Shown here: positions 17,321-26,814 of the stretch, one piece after another
Layout: every line of letters begins with the position of its first letter
Numbering within the stretch: position 1 is the first letter of the stretch
Assembly: GCF_900184795.1 (NCBI RefSeq)
Contig: NZ_FXXN01000023.1
Span: 1-64,000 of the forward strand
DNA: 64,000 nucleotides
Direction: 5' to 3'
Source of the DNA: Magnetospirillum sp. 15-1
Lineage (GTDB): Bacteria; Pseudomonadota; Alphaproteobacteria; Rhodospirillales; Magnetospirillaceae
Program-made: the position numbers and the translations under genes
The notes under the pieces: generated by a model
The model's input: the letters and a program-made list of their open reading frames with translations, nothing else
The model's database searches: none
What the model was told of the DNA's origin: nothing

Positions 17321-17345
17321 CCAAAGCCACATTCGCACCTATAAC
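17317..17345 (+). promoter_or_regulatory. Near-consensus sigma-70 promoter for trcR
   Basis: TTGACC (17317-17322) and TATAAC (17340-17345) are separated by exactly 17 bases, close to the sigma-70 consensus. The -35 box overlaps the stop codon of the quinone oxidoreductase gene. Transcription should start at about 17352, giving trcR a leader of about 137 bases. Confidence 0.65.
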
Positions 17346-17351
17346 TACCTC

Positions 17352-17488
17352 TGCGTACTCGCCGGAGTGTCGCCATCCGCGATCTGACCCCATGCGGTCT
17401 CGCGGGTAATTCGTGAAAAGCGTTGCGGGGGTTGGACCCGCCCCGTCCCAGGCGGACGGAGGGGGACAACGCCGCGTCAGGAGGTTTA
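17352..17488 (+). other. Predicted structured 5' leader of trcR
   Basis: The leader has nested complementarity: GCGTTG (17420-17425) pairs with CAACGC (17467-17472), enclosing a perfect stem-loop of CCGTCC (17443-17448) and GGACGG (17454-17459). AGGAGG lies just downstream at 17479-17484, close to the ATG at 17489. The fold could influence ribosome access. No known riboswitch class was recognised. Confidence 0.45.
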
Positions 17489-18067
17489 ATGGCTCTGCCG
17501 CTCATGCCCAAGGCGACCGCCGTTTGGCTGGTCGAGAACACCGCTCTCTCCTTCGAGCAGATCGCCGATTTCTGCGGCCTGCATCCGCTCGAAGTCCAGG
17601 CCATCGCCGATGGCGAAGTGGCCGCCGGCATCGTCGGTCTTGATCCCGTCGCCAACGGCCAGCTGACCCGCGCCGAGCTCGAGCGCTGCGAGGCCAATCC
17701 CGACGGCAGCCTGAAGCTGACCATCACCGACATTCCCCAGCCGCGCGCCAAGCCCAAGGGCGCCCGCTACACCCCCGTCTCCAAGCGTCAGGACCGTCCC
17801 GACGCCATCGCCTGGATCATCAAGCACCATCCGGAACTGTCGGATGCCGCCATCTCCAAGCTGGTCGGCACCACCAAGCCGACCATCCAGTCGGTGCGCG
17901 ACAAGACCCACTGGAACGCCGCCAACATCAAGCCGCGCAACCCGGTCACCCTGGGCATGTGCACCGAGGCCGAACTGGAGAAGGTGGTGGTGCTGTCCGG
18001 GCGTTCGCGCCCCGTCATCCACGACGACGAGCCGGCCCGCCACGATGACGGCCCGGCCGAGGATTGA
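17489..18067 (+). CDS. trcR: Cell-cycle transcriptional regulator TrcR (DUF1013)
   Basis: The 192-residue protein belongs to the DUF1013 family, named TrcR for its role as a cell-cycle transcription regulator in alphaproteobacteria. Seen here are the N-terminal LPLMPKATAVWLVENTALSF and QIADFCGLHPLEVQAIADGE, a helix-turn-helix-like region; then RQDRPDAIAWIIKHHPELSD, and the second helical segment KLVGTTKPTIQSVRDKTHWN. It is nearly full family length. It has its own promoter and structured leader and ends at a strong terminator, so it is probably monocistronic. No signal or membrane segment is present. Confidence 0.92.
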   Translation: MALPLMPKATAVWLVENTALSFEQIADFCGLHPLEVQAIADGEVAAGIVGLDPVANGQLTRAELERCEANPDGSLKLTITDIPQPRAKPKGARYTPVSKRQDRPDAIAWIIKHHPELSDAAISKLVGTTKPTIQSVRDKTHWNAANIKPRNPVTLGMCTEAELEKVVVLSGRSRPVIHDDEPARHDDGPAED

Positions 18068-18091
18068 GTCCTCCCCGCAGGGAAGAACACG

Positions 18092-18120
18092 AAACGCCCG
18101 CCCTCACCGGCGGGCGTTTT
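18092..18120. terminator. Bidirectional Rho-independent terminator
   Basis: AAACGCCCGCC (18092-18102) and GGCGGGCGTTT (18109-18119) form a perfect 11-bp stem with a 6-base loop, followed by T. The A/T ends make it work in both directions, for trcR (plus) and the convergent AsmA-like gene, whose stop is at 18122. Confidence 0.9.
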
Positions 18121-18121
18121 G

Positions 18122-21100
18122 CTATTTGGAATCCTTGGCGGCCGGCTTCCTGGCGTTGGTCTCGCTGCCATCGTCGAAGATGTTGAACAGATTGCGCAGG
18201 AATCCGGGGGTCAGCGCCGACAGCGGATTGACCACCACCGACGGGTCGTCGGTCGGCCCCTTCATGGAGTAGTTGAAGGCGATGATGCCGCCGCCCTTCT
18301 CGCCGCCGGTGATCAGCCAGCCCAGGACCGGGATATTGCCCAGCACCGAATTCAGCGCATAGGCCGGCACCACGGTGCCCTCCATGGCCATGCGGGACTT
18401 GTCCAGGTCGATCTGGCCCTTGGCGGTGATGCCCAGCGCCGGCCCCCAGGCCCGCACGTCGCGCACCTCGACCAGCCCTTCCGTCATGGTGAACGGCGCC
18501 TCCAGGGACGAGAAGCTGACGCCCTCGCCCTGCAGCACGTCGAGAATGCCGGCCAGCGCCGCCACGGTCAGCAGGCGGGCCAGCACCGGAGCGTTGCGGA
18601 CATGATAGTCGGTCACCTTGATGACGCCGCTATAGGGCTGTTCCGGGCGGGAATCGTCGATATGGCCGTCGATGGACAGGTTGCCGCCCATCAGATCGCC
18701 ATAGATATCGAAGACCCGCATGGTCGCACCGGCGTCATCGGAGCCGATGGTGAAATTACGCTGCCTGGCACCGCCGGGCTGGACCATGGCGGTAAAGCTC
18801 TTGCCGCCTCCCAGGCCGCCCTTGACGTGAACGCTCTGCCACTCCTGGGCATCACGGGTCAGGGTGGCGGTGGCATTGCTCAACGCCCCCTGGCCCGACA
18901 TCCATATGGATTTGGCGGTGGCGGAGACGGTCATGGGCGGCGGCTTGTCGGCATCGTCCTTCTTCTTGCCCGCCTTGGCGTCCTCGTCACGGGCCAGCAC
19001 CGGTTCGGCGTCGAAGGCGGCACCTTTGAAGACGACGTCCAGCCCCGCCTTGCCGGGCCGGATGGCGATGGAGCCCTCACCGTCGGTGCGCAGGTAGCGC
19101 ACTTTGGAGAAATCGACCTTGCGCGCCGCCCCGTCGGGGCCGAAGGCCACCGAACCGGCCGCGTCCAGGTCGCCGGCCTTGACGGCGAAGCGCGGTACCG
19201 AGGCGACGAGCTTGCGATCCAGCTTGACCAGCACATCGGCGCTGCCGGGCTTGCCCTCGGGCTTGCTCCACCCCAGGCCGGGAAGGGCCATTTGGGCGGT
19301 GGTCAGGTCCACCTTGGCATCGATCTCGGCCTTGCCGCCGTCGGAGAAGGTGGCGGTGACCTCCGCCCCCACCGGGCCGGCGGTGAAAGGCGCCACGAAG
19401 GGCACGCCGTCGAGGCCCAGCAGCTTGCGCTGCTCCTCGGTGACCTCGGGCGCCTTGAGGAAATAGCGCGAGCGGAAGGGCTGGCCCTTGGAAAAATTCT
19501 CGCGCCAGGCCAGATGGCCGGGAATGCCGGCCAGCACCACCGGCCCGGTGGCGTCCAGCCCCTTGGCGTCCACGTCCAGTTCCAGCGTGCCGTCCGACAG
19601 GTCGAGACCCATCATCACCTTGGGAATGACCACCTTCTTGACGGTGGCGTTGGCCTTGATGCCCACGTCGTCCAGGCGCAGCGTCTTCAGCAGCGGAAAT
19701 TTGAGGCGCACCTTGGCGACGGCGTCGCCGCCCACCTTGCCGGGCTCGATACCCAGCGCCTGGGCATAGCGCAGCGGCGGATTGTCGATCAGCTTCAGGG
19801 CGTCGGTGGCGGGACCGGCGATCACCAGTTCGATGTCGGCGAACTGGTCCTCCTTATCCAACCCCGTGAAGACGATGGTGCCTTCCTTGAGACGCAGGCC
19901 GTAGACCTCGCCCCCCGTCAGGGCGATGCGAAACGACGAGGCGTCGAAGGTGCACACCCCCACCGTGTTGCGGGCCTGGGGCATGGGGTGGAGATAGTCC
20001 ACGGTAACGCCCTCGGGACGGATCTCGCCGCCCAGGTGGTCGATGACCACGTCGTCGAAGCGGCCCGAGGGCGAGCGGGCCGAAAGCGTGATGGTCGCCT
20101 CGCGCACCACACCCTTGGACAGATTGGGAATTACCCAATCGCGGGCGTTCTGGGCGAGGCCGTTGGGCCACAGGTCGTGAACCTGATCCACGGGCACATC
20201 GCGCAGACCGCCCTCGGCCTTGATGGAGGTTTCGCCGCCCAGCCCGTCCACCACCGCCGCCAGCACGAAGGTGGGGCCACCCAGATCGAGGCGAACCTCG
20301 GACAGGTTCAGGCGGGTCATGCCCTGGCCCAGTTCACCGCGCAGCGTCGCCGAGGCCACCTGATGCACGGTATTGAACGGCGCCGGCAGATCGAGGCGCC
20401 CGGCACCGCCCGACAGGTCGAAGGTCAACGTCTCCAGCCCGCCGCCGCCGTTCAGGCGCGCCCGCACGCTGCCGGCCAGGGGCATGTCGATCACCCCCAG
20501 ATGAATGGCCGGGCCGCCGAAACGGGCCAGCACCGCCGGACGAATTCCCTCCAGGCGAAACTCGGCGTCGGCGGCGCCATCGGCCTTGGCATAGGCGGCC
20601 TCCACCGACACCTCGCCCACCTCGCCGGCCAGATCCAGGGGAATGCGCCCCTTGGCCTGAAGGCCGGAGGGAACACGGCGGATGGTCAGGTCGGCCCCCG
20701 GGGCATGCCAGCTTGTGCCCAGCGCCCGGTCGTCGACCATGAGGTCGGCGCCCCGGATGCTGAAGGATTGCAGCGACCGCCCCGGCTTGGACGGATCCGG
20801 ATCGCCCAGCAGAGCGTCCTTGATGCGGGCGATCACCAGTCCGGCATCGTCGCCGCCGCCTTCGGGCATGCCGAACTGGAAGTGCCCCGACGCATCGCGG
20901 ACCAGGGCGAGACGGGGGCCGTTCAGGCGGATGGAATTGGGAGCGACGACACCGCGCAACAGCGCCCGTCCACTCAGCGACAAGGCCATGTCGGGCACCG
21001 CCACCACCGGAACGTCGTTTCCGGCCAGATAGGCCCGCACGTTGCGCACATGGATTTCCAGCATGCGATCGTCATCGCCGCGCTGCAGCAGCGTGGCGTC

Positions 21101-21280
21101 GAGCCGGACGAACAGCGATCCGTCCCGCGCGGTCAGCGCATCTTCGATGTAGGGGGTCAGGAATTCGAGCGAAATCGGGCCGTGGGACAGTCGCCACGCC
21201 GCCAGGGGCACAACAAGCAACAGCCCCACCAGAACGGCCCCAAGAAGCTGGAACAGACTCCTAACGGTGCCGTGAACCAC
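18122..21280 (-). CDS. AsmA/YhdP-like envelope protein (DUF3971, AsmA-like C-terminus)
   Basis: The 1052-residue protein has one N-terminal membrane helix (LLGAVLVGLLLVVPLAAW) and a very long periplasmic beta-rich domain with DUF3971-like repeats. It ends in an AsmA-like C-terminal region: EAPFTMTEGLVEVRDVRAWG, then GITAKGQIDLDKSRMAMEGT and GWLITGGEKGGGIIAFNYSM. YhdP/TamB-type proteins bridge the two membranes and move phospholipids to the outer membrane; the same role is inferred here. The start is a GTG at 21280 with GGAG upstream. It diverges from glnE. Confidence 0.85.
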   Translation of the reverse strand: MVHGTVRSLFQLLGAVLVGLLLVVPLAAWRLSHGPISLEFLTPYIEDALTARDGSLFVRLDATLLQRGDDDRMLEIHVRNVRAYLAGNDVPVVAVPDMALSLSGRALLRGVVAPNSIRLNGPRLALVRDASGHFQFGMPEGGGDDAGLVIARIKDALLGDPDPSKPGRSLQSFSIRGADLMVDDRALGTSWHAPGADLTIRRVPSGLQAKGRIPLDLAGEVGEVSVEAAYAKADGAADAEFRLEGIRPAVLARFGGPAIHLGVIDMPLAGSVRARLNGGGGLETLTFDLSGGAGRLDLPAPFNTVHQVASATLRGELGQGMTRLNLSEVRLDLGGPTFVLAAVVDGLGGETSIKAEGGLRDVPVDQVHDLWPNGLAQNARDWVIPNLSKGVVREATITLSARSPSGRFDDVVIDHLGGEIRPEGVTVDYLHPMPQARNTVGVCTFDASSFRIALTGGEVYGLRLKEGTIVFTGLDKEDQFADIELVIAGPATDALKLIDNPPLRYAQALGIEPGKVGGDAVAKVRLKFPLLKTLRLDDVGIKANATVKKVVIPKVMMGLDLSDGTLELDVDAKGLDATGPVVLAGIPGHLAWRENFSKGQPFRSRYFLKAPEVTEEQRKLLGLDGVPFVAPFTAGPVGAEVTATFSDGGKAEIDAKVDLTTAQMALPGLGWSKPEGKPGSADVLVKLDRKLVASVPRFAVKAGDLDAAGSVAFGPDGAARKVDFSKVRYLRTDGEGSIAIRPGKAGLDVVFKGAAFDAEPVLARDEDAKAGKKKDDADKPPPMTVSATAKSIWMSGQGALSNATATLTRDAQEWQSVHVKGGLGGGKSFTAMVQPGGARQRNFTIGSDDAGATMRVFDIYGDLMGGNLSIDGHIDDSRPEQPYSGVIKVTDYHVRNAPVLARLLTVAALAGILDVLQGEGVSFSSLEAPFTMTEGLVEVRDVRAWGPALGITAKGQIDLDKSRMAMEGTVVPAYALNSVLGNIPVLGWLITGGEKGGGIIAFNYSMKGPTDDPSVVVNPLSALTPGFLRNLFNIFDDGSETNARKPAAKDSK

Positions 21281-21362
21281 TCGCCGTCATCTCCATGCCC
21301 GCTTGACCCTTGATCCCGTATTCCGCAGTGTGAAGCAACCACAACATTTGGGGTCGCACAAG

Positions 21363-24332
21363 GTGAGTTTTCCCCTCGATCAACGTTTCTTCCCCGGTGT
21401 TGCCGATCCGTCCCGCGTCGAGGTCGGATTGGCCCGCTGGCGGGAAGCCGCCGATGCCCAGGACGACACCGAACTGGCGGCCTTCATGCGGACCCTGCCG
21501 GGCCAGGACGGGATCGGCGGCCTGTTGCGCGGCGTCTTCGCCAATTCGCCCTTCCTGACCCTGTGCCTGGAAAAGGAGCCCGCCTTCCTGCGCCATGCGC
21601 TGGAGGTGGGACCGGATGCGGCGCTGGACGCGCTGATCGCCGATCTGAAGGCCGATCTGGGCACCGAAACAGACTTCAACCGCCTGATGCGGAACCTGCG
21701 CGTCGCCAAGCGCCGCTGTTCGCTGCTGGCCGCCCTGGCCGATCTGGGCGGCGCATGGCCGCTGGAGAAGGTCACCGGCTCCCTGGCCCTGATGGCGGAA
21801 ACTGCCATCCGTCTGGGCCTCGCCTTCCTGCTGCGCCGCGAGGCCGAGCGCGGCAATCTGCTTTTGCCCCACCCCGAGGAGCCGGAAAAAGGCTGCGGCG
21901 TCATCGTGCTGGGCATGGGCAAGCTGGGCGCCCGCGAGCTGAATTATTCCAGCGATATCGACCTGATCGTCTTCTACGACCACGAAAAGCTGGTCTATAC
22001 CGGCAAGCGCTCCATCCAGGAATGCATCATCGCGCTTACCAAGGAACTGGTGCGCGTCCTCGACGAGCGCACCGCCGACGGCTACGTCTTCCGCACCGAT
22101 CTGCGGCTGCGCCCCGACCCCGGCTCGACGCCGCCCGCCGTGGCCCTGGTGGCGGCCGAGGCCTATTACGAGGGCTTCGGCCAGAACTGGGAACGCGCCG
22201 CCATGATCAAGGCCCGGCTGGTGGCCGGCGACGAGGAGACGGGGGCCGCCTTCATCCGCTTCCTGCGTCCCTTCATCTGGCGCAAGTCCCTGGACTTCGC
22301 CGCCATCCAGGACATCCATTCCATCAAGCGCCAGATCAACGCCCACAAGGGCGGGCGCTCCATCGCCGTGGCCGGGCACAACGTCAAGCTGGGGCGCGGC
22401 GGCATTCGCGAGATCGAATTCTTCGCCCAGACCCAGCAGTTGATCTGGGGCGGCCGCCAGCCGGAGATGCGGGTGTCGGGGACCATGGCGGCGCTGGACG
22501 CCCTGGCCGCCGCCGGCCACGTCACCCCCGAGGTGGTCGCGGACATGGCCGCCGCCTACCGCTATCTGCGCACCCTCGAACACCGCCTGCAGATGGTCGA
22601 CGACAAGCAGACCCAGACCCTGCCCACCAACCCGCAAATACTGGCCGAGATCGCCGCCTTCATGGGAGCGGCGGACATGGACGCCTTCTCGGCCGACCTG
22701 ACCCGCCACCTGCAGACCGTCGAGCACCACTATGCCGGCCTGTTCGAGGACGCGCCGCCGCTGGGCGCCGGCGGCAATCTGGTCTTCACCGGCGGCGAGA
22801 ACGACCCCGAGACGGTGCACACCATCACCGAGATGGGCTTTGCCAACGCCGACGCGGTGTGCTCGACCATTCGCGGCTGGCATCACGGACGGGTGCGGGC
22901 CACCCGCTCGACCCGGGCGCGCGAGTTGCTTACCGAGTTGACGCCGGCCCTGCTGTCGGCCCTGGCCACCACCACGGCGCCCGACGACGCCTTCATGCGC
23001 TTCGACGAGTTCCTGACCCGCCTGCCGGCCGGGGTGCCGCTGTTCTCGCTGTTCTACGCCAACCCCTCCCTGCTGGAACTGGTGGCGGAGATCATGGGCG
23101 ACGCGCCCCTGCTGGCCGAGCATCTGGCGCGGCACACCACCACGCTCGATTCCGTGCTGCAGGCCAATTTCTTCGAGCCCCTGCCGCCCCAGGACGTTCT
23201 CGAGGCCGAACTGGCCAAGGCGCTGTCCGAGGCCGACGACTTCCAACTGGTCCTCGACGTGACACGACGCTGGGCCAACGACCGCAAGTTCCAGGTGGGC
23301 GTGCTGACGCTCCGCAACGTGGTCGAGGCCGGTGAGGCGGCCGGCGCGCTTTCCGACGTGGCCGGGGCCATCCTCCGCCAGTTGGGAGCCAAGGTGGAGG
23401 AGGAATTCGCCCGCGCCCACGGCCATGTGCCGGGCGGGGCCTGGGTGATCCTCGCCATGGGCAAGGCCGGGGGGCGCGAGATGTCGGCCACCTCGGACCT
23501 GGACCTGATCCTGGTCTACGACTGCCCGGAGGATACGGAGGAATCCGACGGCTCGCGGCCGCTGGCTCCCGCCGTGTGGTTCTCCCGCCTTACCCAGCGC
23601 ATGGTCAACGCGCTGACCGCCAAGACCGGCGAGGGCACGCTGTACGAGGTGGACATGCGCCTGCGGCCCTCGGGCAATTCCGGGCCCATCGCGTCCAGTT
23701 TGGAAGCCTTCCGCCGCTATCAGGAGGAAGCGGCCTGGACCTGGGAGCACATGGCCCTGACCCGCGCCCGCGTGGTGGCCGGCGACCCGGCCCTGGCCGA
23801 ACGGGTGAACGCCATCATCCGCCGGACCCTGACCAGGCCCCGCGACCGGGCCAAGCTGCTGCTCGACGTGGCCGACATGCGCGAGCGCATGGCCAAGGAG
23901 CACAAGGCCGGCAGCCTGTGGGAAGTAAAGCACCTGCGCGGCGGGCTGGTGGACATCGAGTTCACCGCCCAGTACCTGCAACTGGCCCATGGCCCCGACC
24001 ATCCGGAGATGCTCGACAGCAATACCGCCCAGGCCTTGGACAAGGCCGCCGGAGCCGGAGTGCTGGAGCGGGCCGACTGCACCACCCTGACCGAGGCCCT
24101 GCGGCTGTGGTCGGCGGTGCAGACCGTGCTGCGCCAGACCATCGCCGGCGGCTTCGACGAGCATACAGCGCCGCGCGGCCTCAAGGACGTGCTGGTGCGG
24201 GCCGCCGGAATGACCGATTTCAAGAGCCTCACCGACCGCATGGAAGACTGTGCCGCGAGCGCCCACGAGGTGTTCCGCCGCCTGATCGACCGACCCGCCG
24301 CCGAAATGAAGGAACAGGAGACAGCACAATGA
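21363..24332 (+). CDS. glnE: Bifunctional glutamine-synthetase adenylyltransferase/deadenylase
   Basis: GlnE adenylylates and deadenylylates glutamine synthetase in response to PII and glutamine. Two nucleotidyltransferase domains are seen: the N-terminal deadenylase with VLGMGKLGARELNYSSDIDL, and the C-terminal adenylylase with AMGKAGGREMSATSDLDLIL and MRLRPSGNSGP. The GTG at 21363 (MSFPLDQRFF) is preferred because family homology begins there; a TTG at 21303 in the same frame would add 20 residues without evident homology or a ribosome site. The stop overlaps the bcp start. Nitrogen control is thus genetically linked to a peroxiredoxin. Confidence 0.93.
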   Translation: MSFPLDQRFFPGVADPSRVEVGLARWREAADAQDDTELAAFMRTLPGQDGIGGLLRGVFANSPFLTLCLEKEPAFLRHALEVGPDAALDALIADLKADLGTETDFNRLMRNLRVAKRRCSLLAALADLGGAWPLEKVTGSLALMAETAIRLGLAFLLRREAERGNLLLPHPEEPEKGCGVIVLGMGKLGARELNYSSDIDLIVFYDHEKLVYTGKRSIQECIIALTKELVRVLDERTADGYVFRTDLRLRPDPGSTPPAVALVAAEAYYEGFGQNWERAAMIKARLVAGDEETGAAFIRFLRPFIWRKSLDFAAIQDIHSIKRQINAHKGGRSIAVAGHNVKLGRGGIREIEFFAQTQQLIWGGRQPEMRVSGTMAALDALAAAGHVTPEVVADMAAAYRYLRTLEHRLQMVDDKQTQTLPTNPQILAEIAAFMGAADMDAFSADLTRHLQTVEHHYAGLFEDAPPLGAGGNLVFTGGENDPETVHTITEMGFANADAVCSTIRGWHHGRVRATRSTRARELLTELTPALLSALATTTAPDDAFMRFDEFLTRLPAGVPLFSLFYANPSLLELVAEIMGDAPLLAEHLARHTTTLDSVLQANFFEPLPPQDVLEAELAKALSEADDFQLVLDVTRRWANDRKFQVGVLTLRNVVEAGEAAGALSDVAGAILRQLGAKVEEEFARAHGHVPGGAWVILAMGKAGGREMSATSDLDLILVYDCPEDTEESDGSRPLAPAVWFSRLTQRMVNALTAKTGEGTLYEVDMRLRPSGNSGPIASSLEAFRRYQEEAAWTWEHMALTRARVVAGDPALAERVNAIIRRTLTRPRDRAKLLLDVADMRERMAKEHKAGSLWEVKHLRGGLVDIEFTAQYLQLAHGPDHPEMLDSNTAQALDKAAGAGVLERADCTTLTEALRLWSAVQTVLRQTIAGGFDEHTAPRGLKDVLVRAAGMTDFKSLTDRMEDCAASAHEVFRRLIDRPAAEMKEQETAQ

Positions 24333-24805
24333 CCACCGCCCCCGGCACCACCAGCGTCGGCACACCCGCCCCCGCCTTCGCCATGGAATGCGACGACGGC
24401 AAGGTCGCCCTGGCCGATTACCGGGGCAAGGTCCTGATACTGTACTTCTATCCCAAGGACGACACCTCGGGCTGCACCTCCGAGGCCAAGGCCTTCCGCG
24501 ACCTCCATGCCGAGTATCAGGCGGCGGGGGTCGAAGTGCTCGGCGTGTCCAAGGACTCGGTCGCCAGCCACGCCAAGTTCCGCGCCAAGCACGAGTTGCC
24601 CTTCCGCCTGGGCTCCGATCCCGACGGCGCGGTGTGCGAGACCTATGGCGTGTGGAAGAAGAAGAGCATGTATGGCCGCGAATACATGGGTATCGAGCGC
24701 TCCACCTTCCTGATCGACAGAGACGGCGTGCTGCGTGCCGAATGGCGCAAGGTCAAGGTCACCGGCCACGCCGAGGCGGTGCTGAAGGCGGCCAAGGGGC
24801 TGTGA
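24329..24805 (+). CDS. bcp: Thiol peroxiredoxin, BCP/PrxQ type (one-Cys form)
   Basis: The 158-residue peroxidase reduces peroxides using its peroxidatic Cys in KDDTSGCTSEAKAFRD. In E. coli BCP a resolving Cys sits five residues later (CTVQAC); here that place is Lys, so it behaves as a one-Cys type unless another Cys (AVCETYG) substitutes. The fold is complete (YRGKVLILYFYPKDD, RSTFLIDRDGVLRAEW). It overlaps glnE by ATGA and the next gene by GTGA. It is cytoplasmic. Confidence 0.92.
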   Translation: MTTAPGTTSVGTPAPAFAMECDDGKVALADYRGKVLILYFYPKDDTSGCTSEAKAFRDLHAEYQAAGVEVLGVSKDSVASHAKFRAKHELPFRLGSDPDGAVCETYGVWKKKSMYGREYMGIERSTFLIDRDGVLRAEWRKVKVTGHAEAVLKAAKGL

Positions 24806-25596
24806 CCACCCTCTCCCAAGCCGCCTGCGCCGTCCTGTCCGCCGCCGAACCGGCGGAGAAGTGCCGCCTGACCCGAATCTTCGCCGCCGACTGGCGCGAG
24901 GGGCGCATCACCGAGGTGGGCGACACCCTGCCGCCGGCCCGCCCGGCACGCCCCCTCCGGCCGCAACTGCTGCCGCCCAAGGAGATGCCGCGCCGCTCCT
25001 ATGGCGGCGACCGGGGGCGCATCGGCCTGATCCATGCCCTGGCCCATATCGAGCTCAACGCCATCGATCTCGGCTGGGATATCATCGCCCGCTTCACCCA
25101 CGAGAGCCTGCCCCGCGACTTCGCCTCCGACTGGGTGTGGGTGGCGCTCGACGAGGTAGAGCATTTCGAGATGCTGGAGCGCCTGCTGGCTAGCCTGGGC
25201 GCCGCCTACGGCGACCTTCCCGCCCATGACGGGTTGTGGCAGGCGGCCGAGAAGACCGCCGACGACATCCTGGCCCGCCTGGTGGTCGTGCCCATGACCC
25301 TGGAGGCACGCGGCGTCGACACCACGCCGCCCACCATGGACAAGCTGGCAAAAAACGGCGACGCCCTGACTCCCCCGGCCCTGGACGTCATCTACCACGA
25401 CGAAATCCGCCACGTGGCGGCGGGGGTGCGCTGGTTCACCTTCGTGGCCGAAAGGCGCGGCCTCGATCCCAGGGCCGCCTATCTCCAGTACATGGCCCGG
25501 CACTACCCGGCCGGGCTGAAGCCGCCCTTCAACCATGAAGGCCGCGCCCAAGCGGCCTTTCCCCGCGACTGGTACGAGGAAATGGCGCGAAGATAG
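24802..25596 (+). CDS. DUF455 ferritin-like protein
   Basis: The 264-residue protein shows a ferritin-like diiron pattern: ALAHIELNAIDLGWDI (E and H), LDEVEHFEMLERLL (ExxH), MTLEARGVD and YHDEIRHVAAG (ExxH). Such DUF455 proteins are thought to be diiron oxidases or hydroxylases; the substrate is unknown. The GTG start overlaps the bcp stop (GTGA), so it is the last gene of glnE-bcp-DUF455. Some annotations call related proteins rhamnosyltransferase, which the diiron motifs do not support. Confidence 0.85.
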   Translation: MTTLSQAACAVLSAAEPAEKCRLTRIFAADWREGRITEVGDTLPPARPARPLRPQLLPPKEMPRRSYGGDRGRIGLIHALAHIELNAIDLGWDIIARFTHESLPRDFASDWVWVALDEVEHFEMLERLLASLGAAYGDLPAHDGLWQAAEKTADDILARLVVVPMTLEARGVDTTPPTMDKLAKNGDALTPPALDVIYHDEIRHVAAGVRWFTFVAERRGLDPRAAYLQYMARHYPAGLKPPFNHEGRAQAAFPRDWYEEMARR

Positions 25597-25599
25597 GCA

Positions 25600-25633
25600 A
25601 AAAAAGGGCCTCCCGGGGAGTCTCGGGAGGCCC
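25600..25633. terminator. Rho-independent terminator of the nap operon (also DUF455)
   Basis: GGGCCTCCCG (25606-25615) and CGGGAGGCCC (25624-25633) form a perfect 10-bp stem with an 8-base loop. On the minus strand it is followed by a run of seven T, making it a strong terminator for the nap operon. It also lies just after the DUF455 stop on the plus strand. Confidence 0.9.
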
Positions 25634-25659
25634 ATATTATTGGGGTCAAGCGGTGGTCC

Positions 25660-26301
25660 CTACGGCTTGACCGCCCCACCCACGCTTTCGTTCAGCTCGC
25701 GCTCGGCCTTGAAGGCGCCGGCGGGAAGCTGGTGGGCGATACCCTTGTGGCAGTCGATGCAGGTCTTGCCCTGCTGCTCCGCCTCGGAGTGACGGTTGCG
25801 CGCGCGCGCCTGCTGCCGGGTCAGGTCGAAGGCCCCGAAGTTGTGGCAGTTACGGCACTCGCGGGAATCGGTGGACTTCATGCGGCTCCACTCGTGCTTG
25901 GCCAGTTCGATGCGCTTGGCCTCGAACTTCTCGCGCGTGTCGATGGTGCCCAGGATCTTGTGCAGCACCTCGTTGGAGGCCTGGATCTTGCGCTGGATCT
26001 TGTAGATCCACGGACGCGGCACGTGGCAGTCCGGGCAGGTGGCCCGCACGCCGGAACGGTTGGAATCGTGGATGGTGCCACGATATTCGCGATAAACGTT
26101 CTGTTCCATCTCGTGGCAGCTAAGGCAGAAGGCCTCGGTATTGGTCAGTTCCAGGACGGTGTTGAAGCCGCCCCAGAAGATGACGCCGCCGACAAACCCC
26201 ACCACGATCAACGTGCCCAGGGACCAGCGGCTGCTGGGGCTGCGCAACGCATTCCACCATTCACGCAACAGACCTTGCTTGGCCGGATTCTCAGTGCTCA
26301 T
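25660..26301 (-). CDS. napC: NapC tetrahaem c-type cytochrome (quinol dehydrogenase)
   Basis: NapC, 213 residues, takes electrons from quinol in the membrane and passes them to NapAB. One N-terminal helix ([20 protein letters not shown]) anchors it; four CxxCH motifs follow: CLSCHE, CPDCHV, CRNCHN and CIDCHK, one for each haem. Length and spacing are standard for NapC/NirT. It is the last gene of the operon, 20 bases after napB, and is followed by a strong terminator. Confidence 0.96.
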   Translation of the reverse strand: MSTENPAKQGLLREWWNALRSPSSRWSLGTLIVVGFVGGVIFWGGFNTVLELTNTEAFCLSCHEMEQNVYREYRGTIHDSNRSGVRATCPDCHVPRPWIYKIQRKIQASNEVLHKILGTIDTREKFEAKRIELAKHEWSRMKSTDSRECRNCHNFGAFDLTRQQARARNRHSEAEQQGKTCIDCHKGIAHQLPAGAFKAERELNESVGGAVKP

Positions 26302-26321
26302 GGCCCGATCCTTCCCTTGGC

Positions 26322-26777
26322 CTAGCGGATGTTGGTGTTGGTCGTGGCGGCCTGGAACTTGTTGTCGACCAGCGACTTGGCGTCATTCTGCGGCACATGG
26401 CACTGCTTGCAGAAATAGCGGTTGCCGTTGACCACGTCCTGGCGCACGCCGTTACGGTCGATGTAGTGCAGGTCCGAAATCTTCGGCGCCTTTTCCTGGT
26501 CGCTGTACGGCCATTCGTGGCAACGCAGGCACTGATTGACCTTGAGGTCGATCTCGTACTTGTCGGTGGTGTGCGGCACCAGCGGCGGCTGCTGGCGATA
26601 GGCACGCTCGTGCTTCGTGCCTTCCATCACCTTGTAGATGGGAGGCGGCGCATCGGGTTCGTTGGCATTGCTGTGGCGCAACGCCTGCACCTCGCCGGCC
26701 GCGACCCCCAGAGCGGTCACCCCCATACCCAGCGCCAGGGCCAGCGCGAGGGCGATTGCCTTGATCTTAGTCTTCAC
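26322..26777 (-). CDS. napB: NapB dihaem cytochrome subunit of periplasmic nitrate reductase
   Basis: The 151-residue protein has a signal peptide ([20 protein letters not shown]) and two haem-c motifs, CLRCHE and CKQCHV, with [17 protein letters not shown] matching the family. It transfers electrons from NapC to NapA in the periplasm. The GTG start at 26777 has GGGAG 9 bases upstream; longer frames extend into unrelated sequence. It lies between napH and napC. Confidence 0.94.
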   Translation of the reverse strand: MKTKIKAIALALALALGMGVTALGVAAGEVQALRHSNANEPDAPPPIYKVMEGTKHERAYRQQPPLVPHTTDKYEIDLKVNQCLRCHEWPYSDQEKAPKISDLHYIDRNGVRQDVVNGNRYFCKQCHVPQNDAKSLVDNKFQAATTNTNIR

Positions 26778-26814
26778 TGCGGTCACTCCCCTTCCAGAAC
26801 TCTCGATAAAATCA

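Noticed and set aside
18119-24365. Very long open frames on the strand opposite the AsmA-like and glnE genes
   Set aside because: High GC makes antisense frames stay open. Their products are low-complexity Gly/His/Gln/Arg-rich without domains, while the sense frames encode clear families.
24802-25596. Glycosyltransferase annotation for DUF455
   Set aside because: The ferritin-like ExxH motifs argue for a diiron protein and no glycosyltransferase motif is visible.
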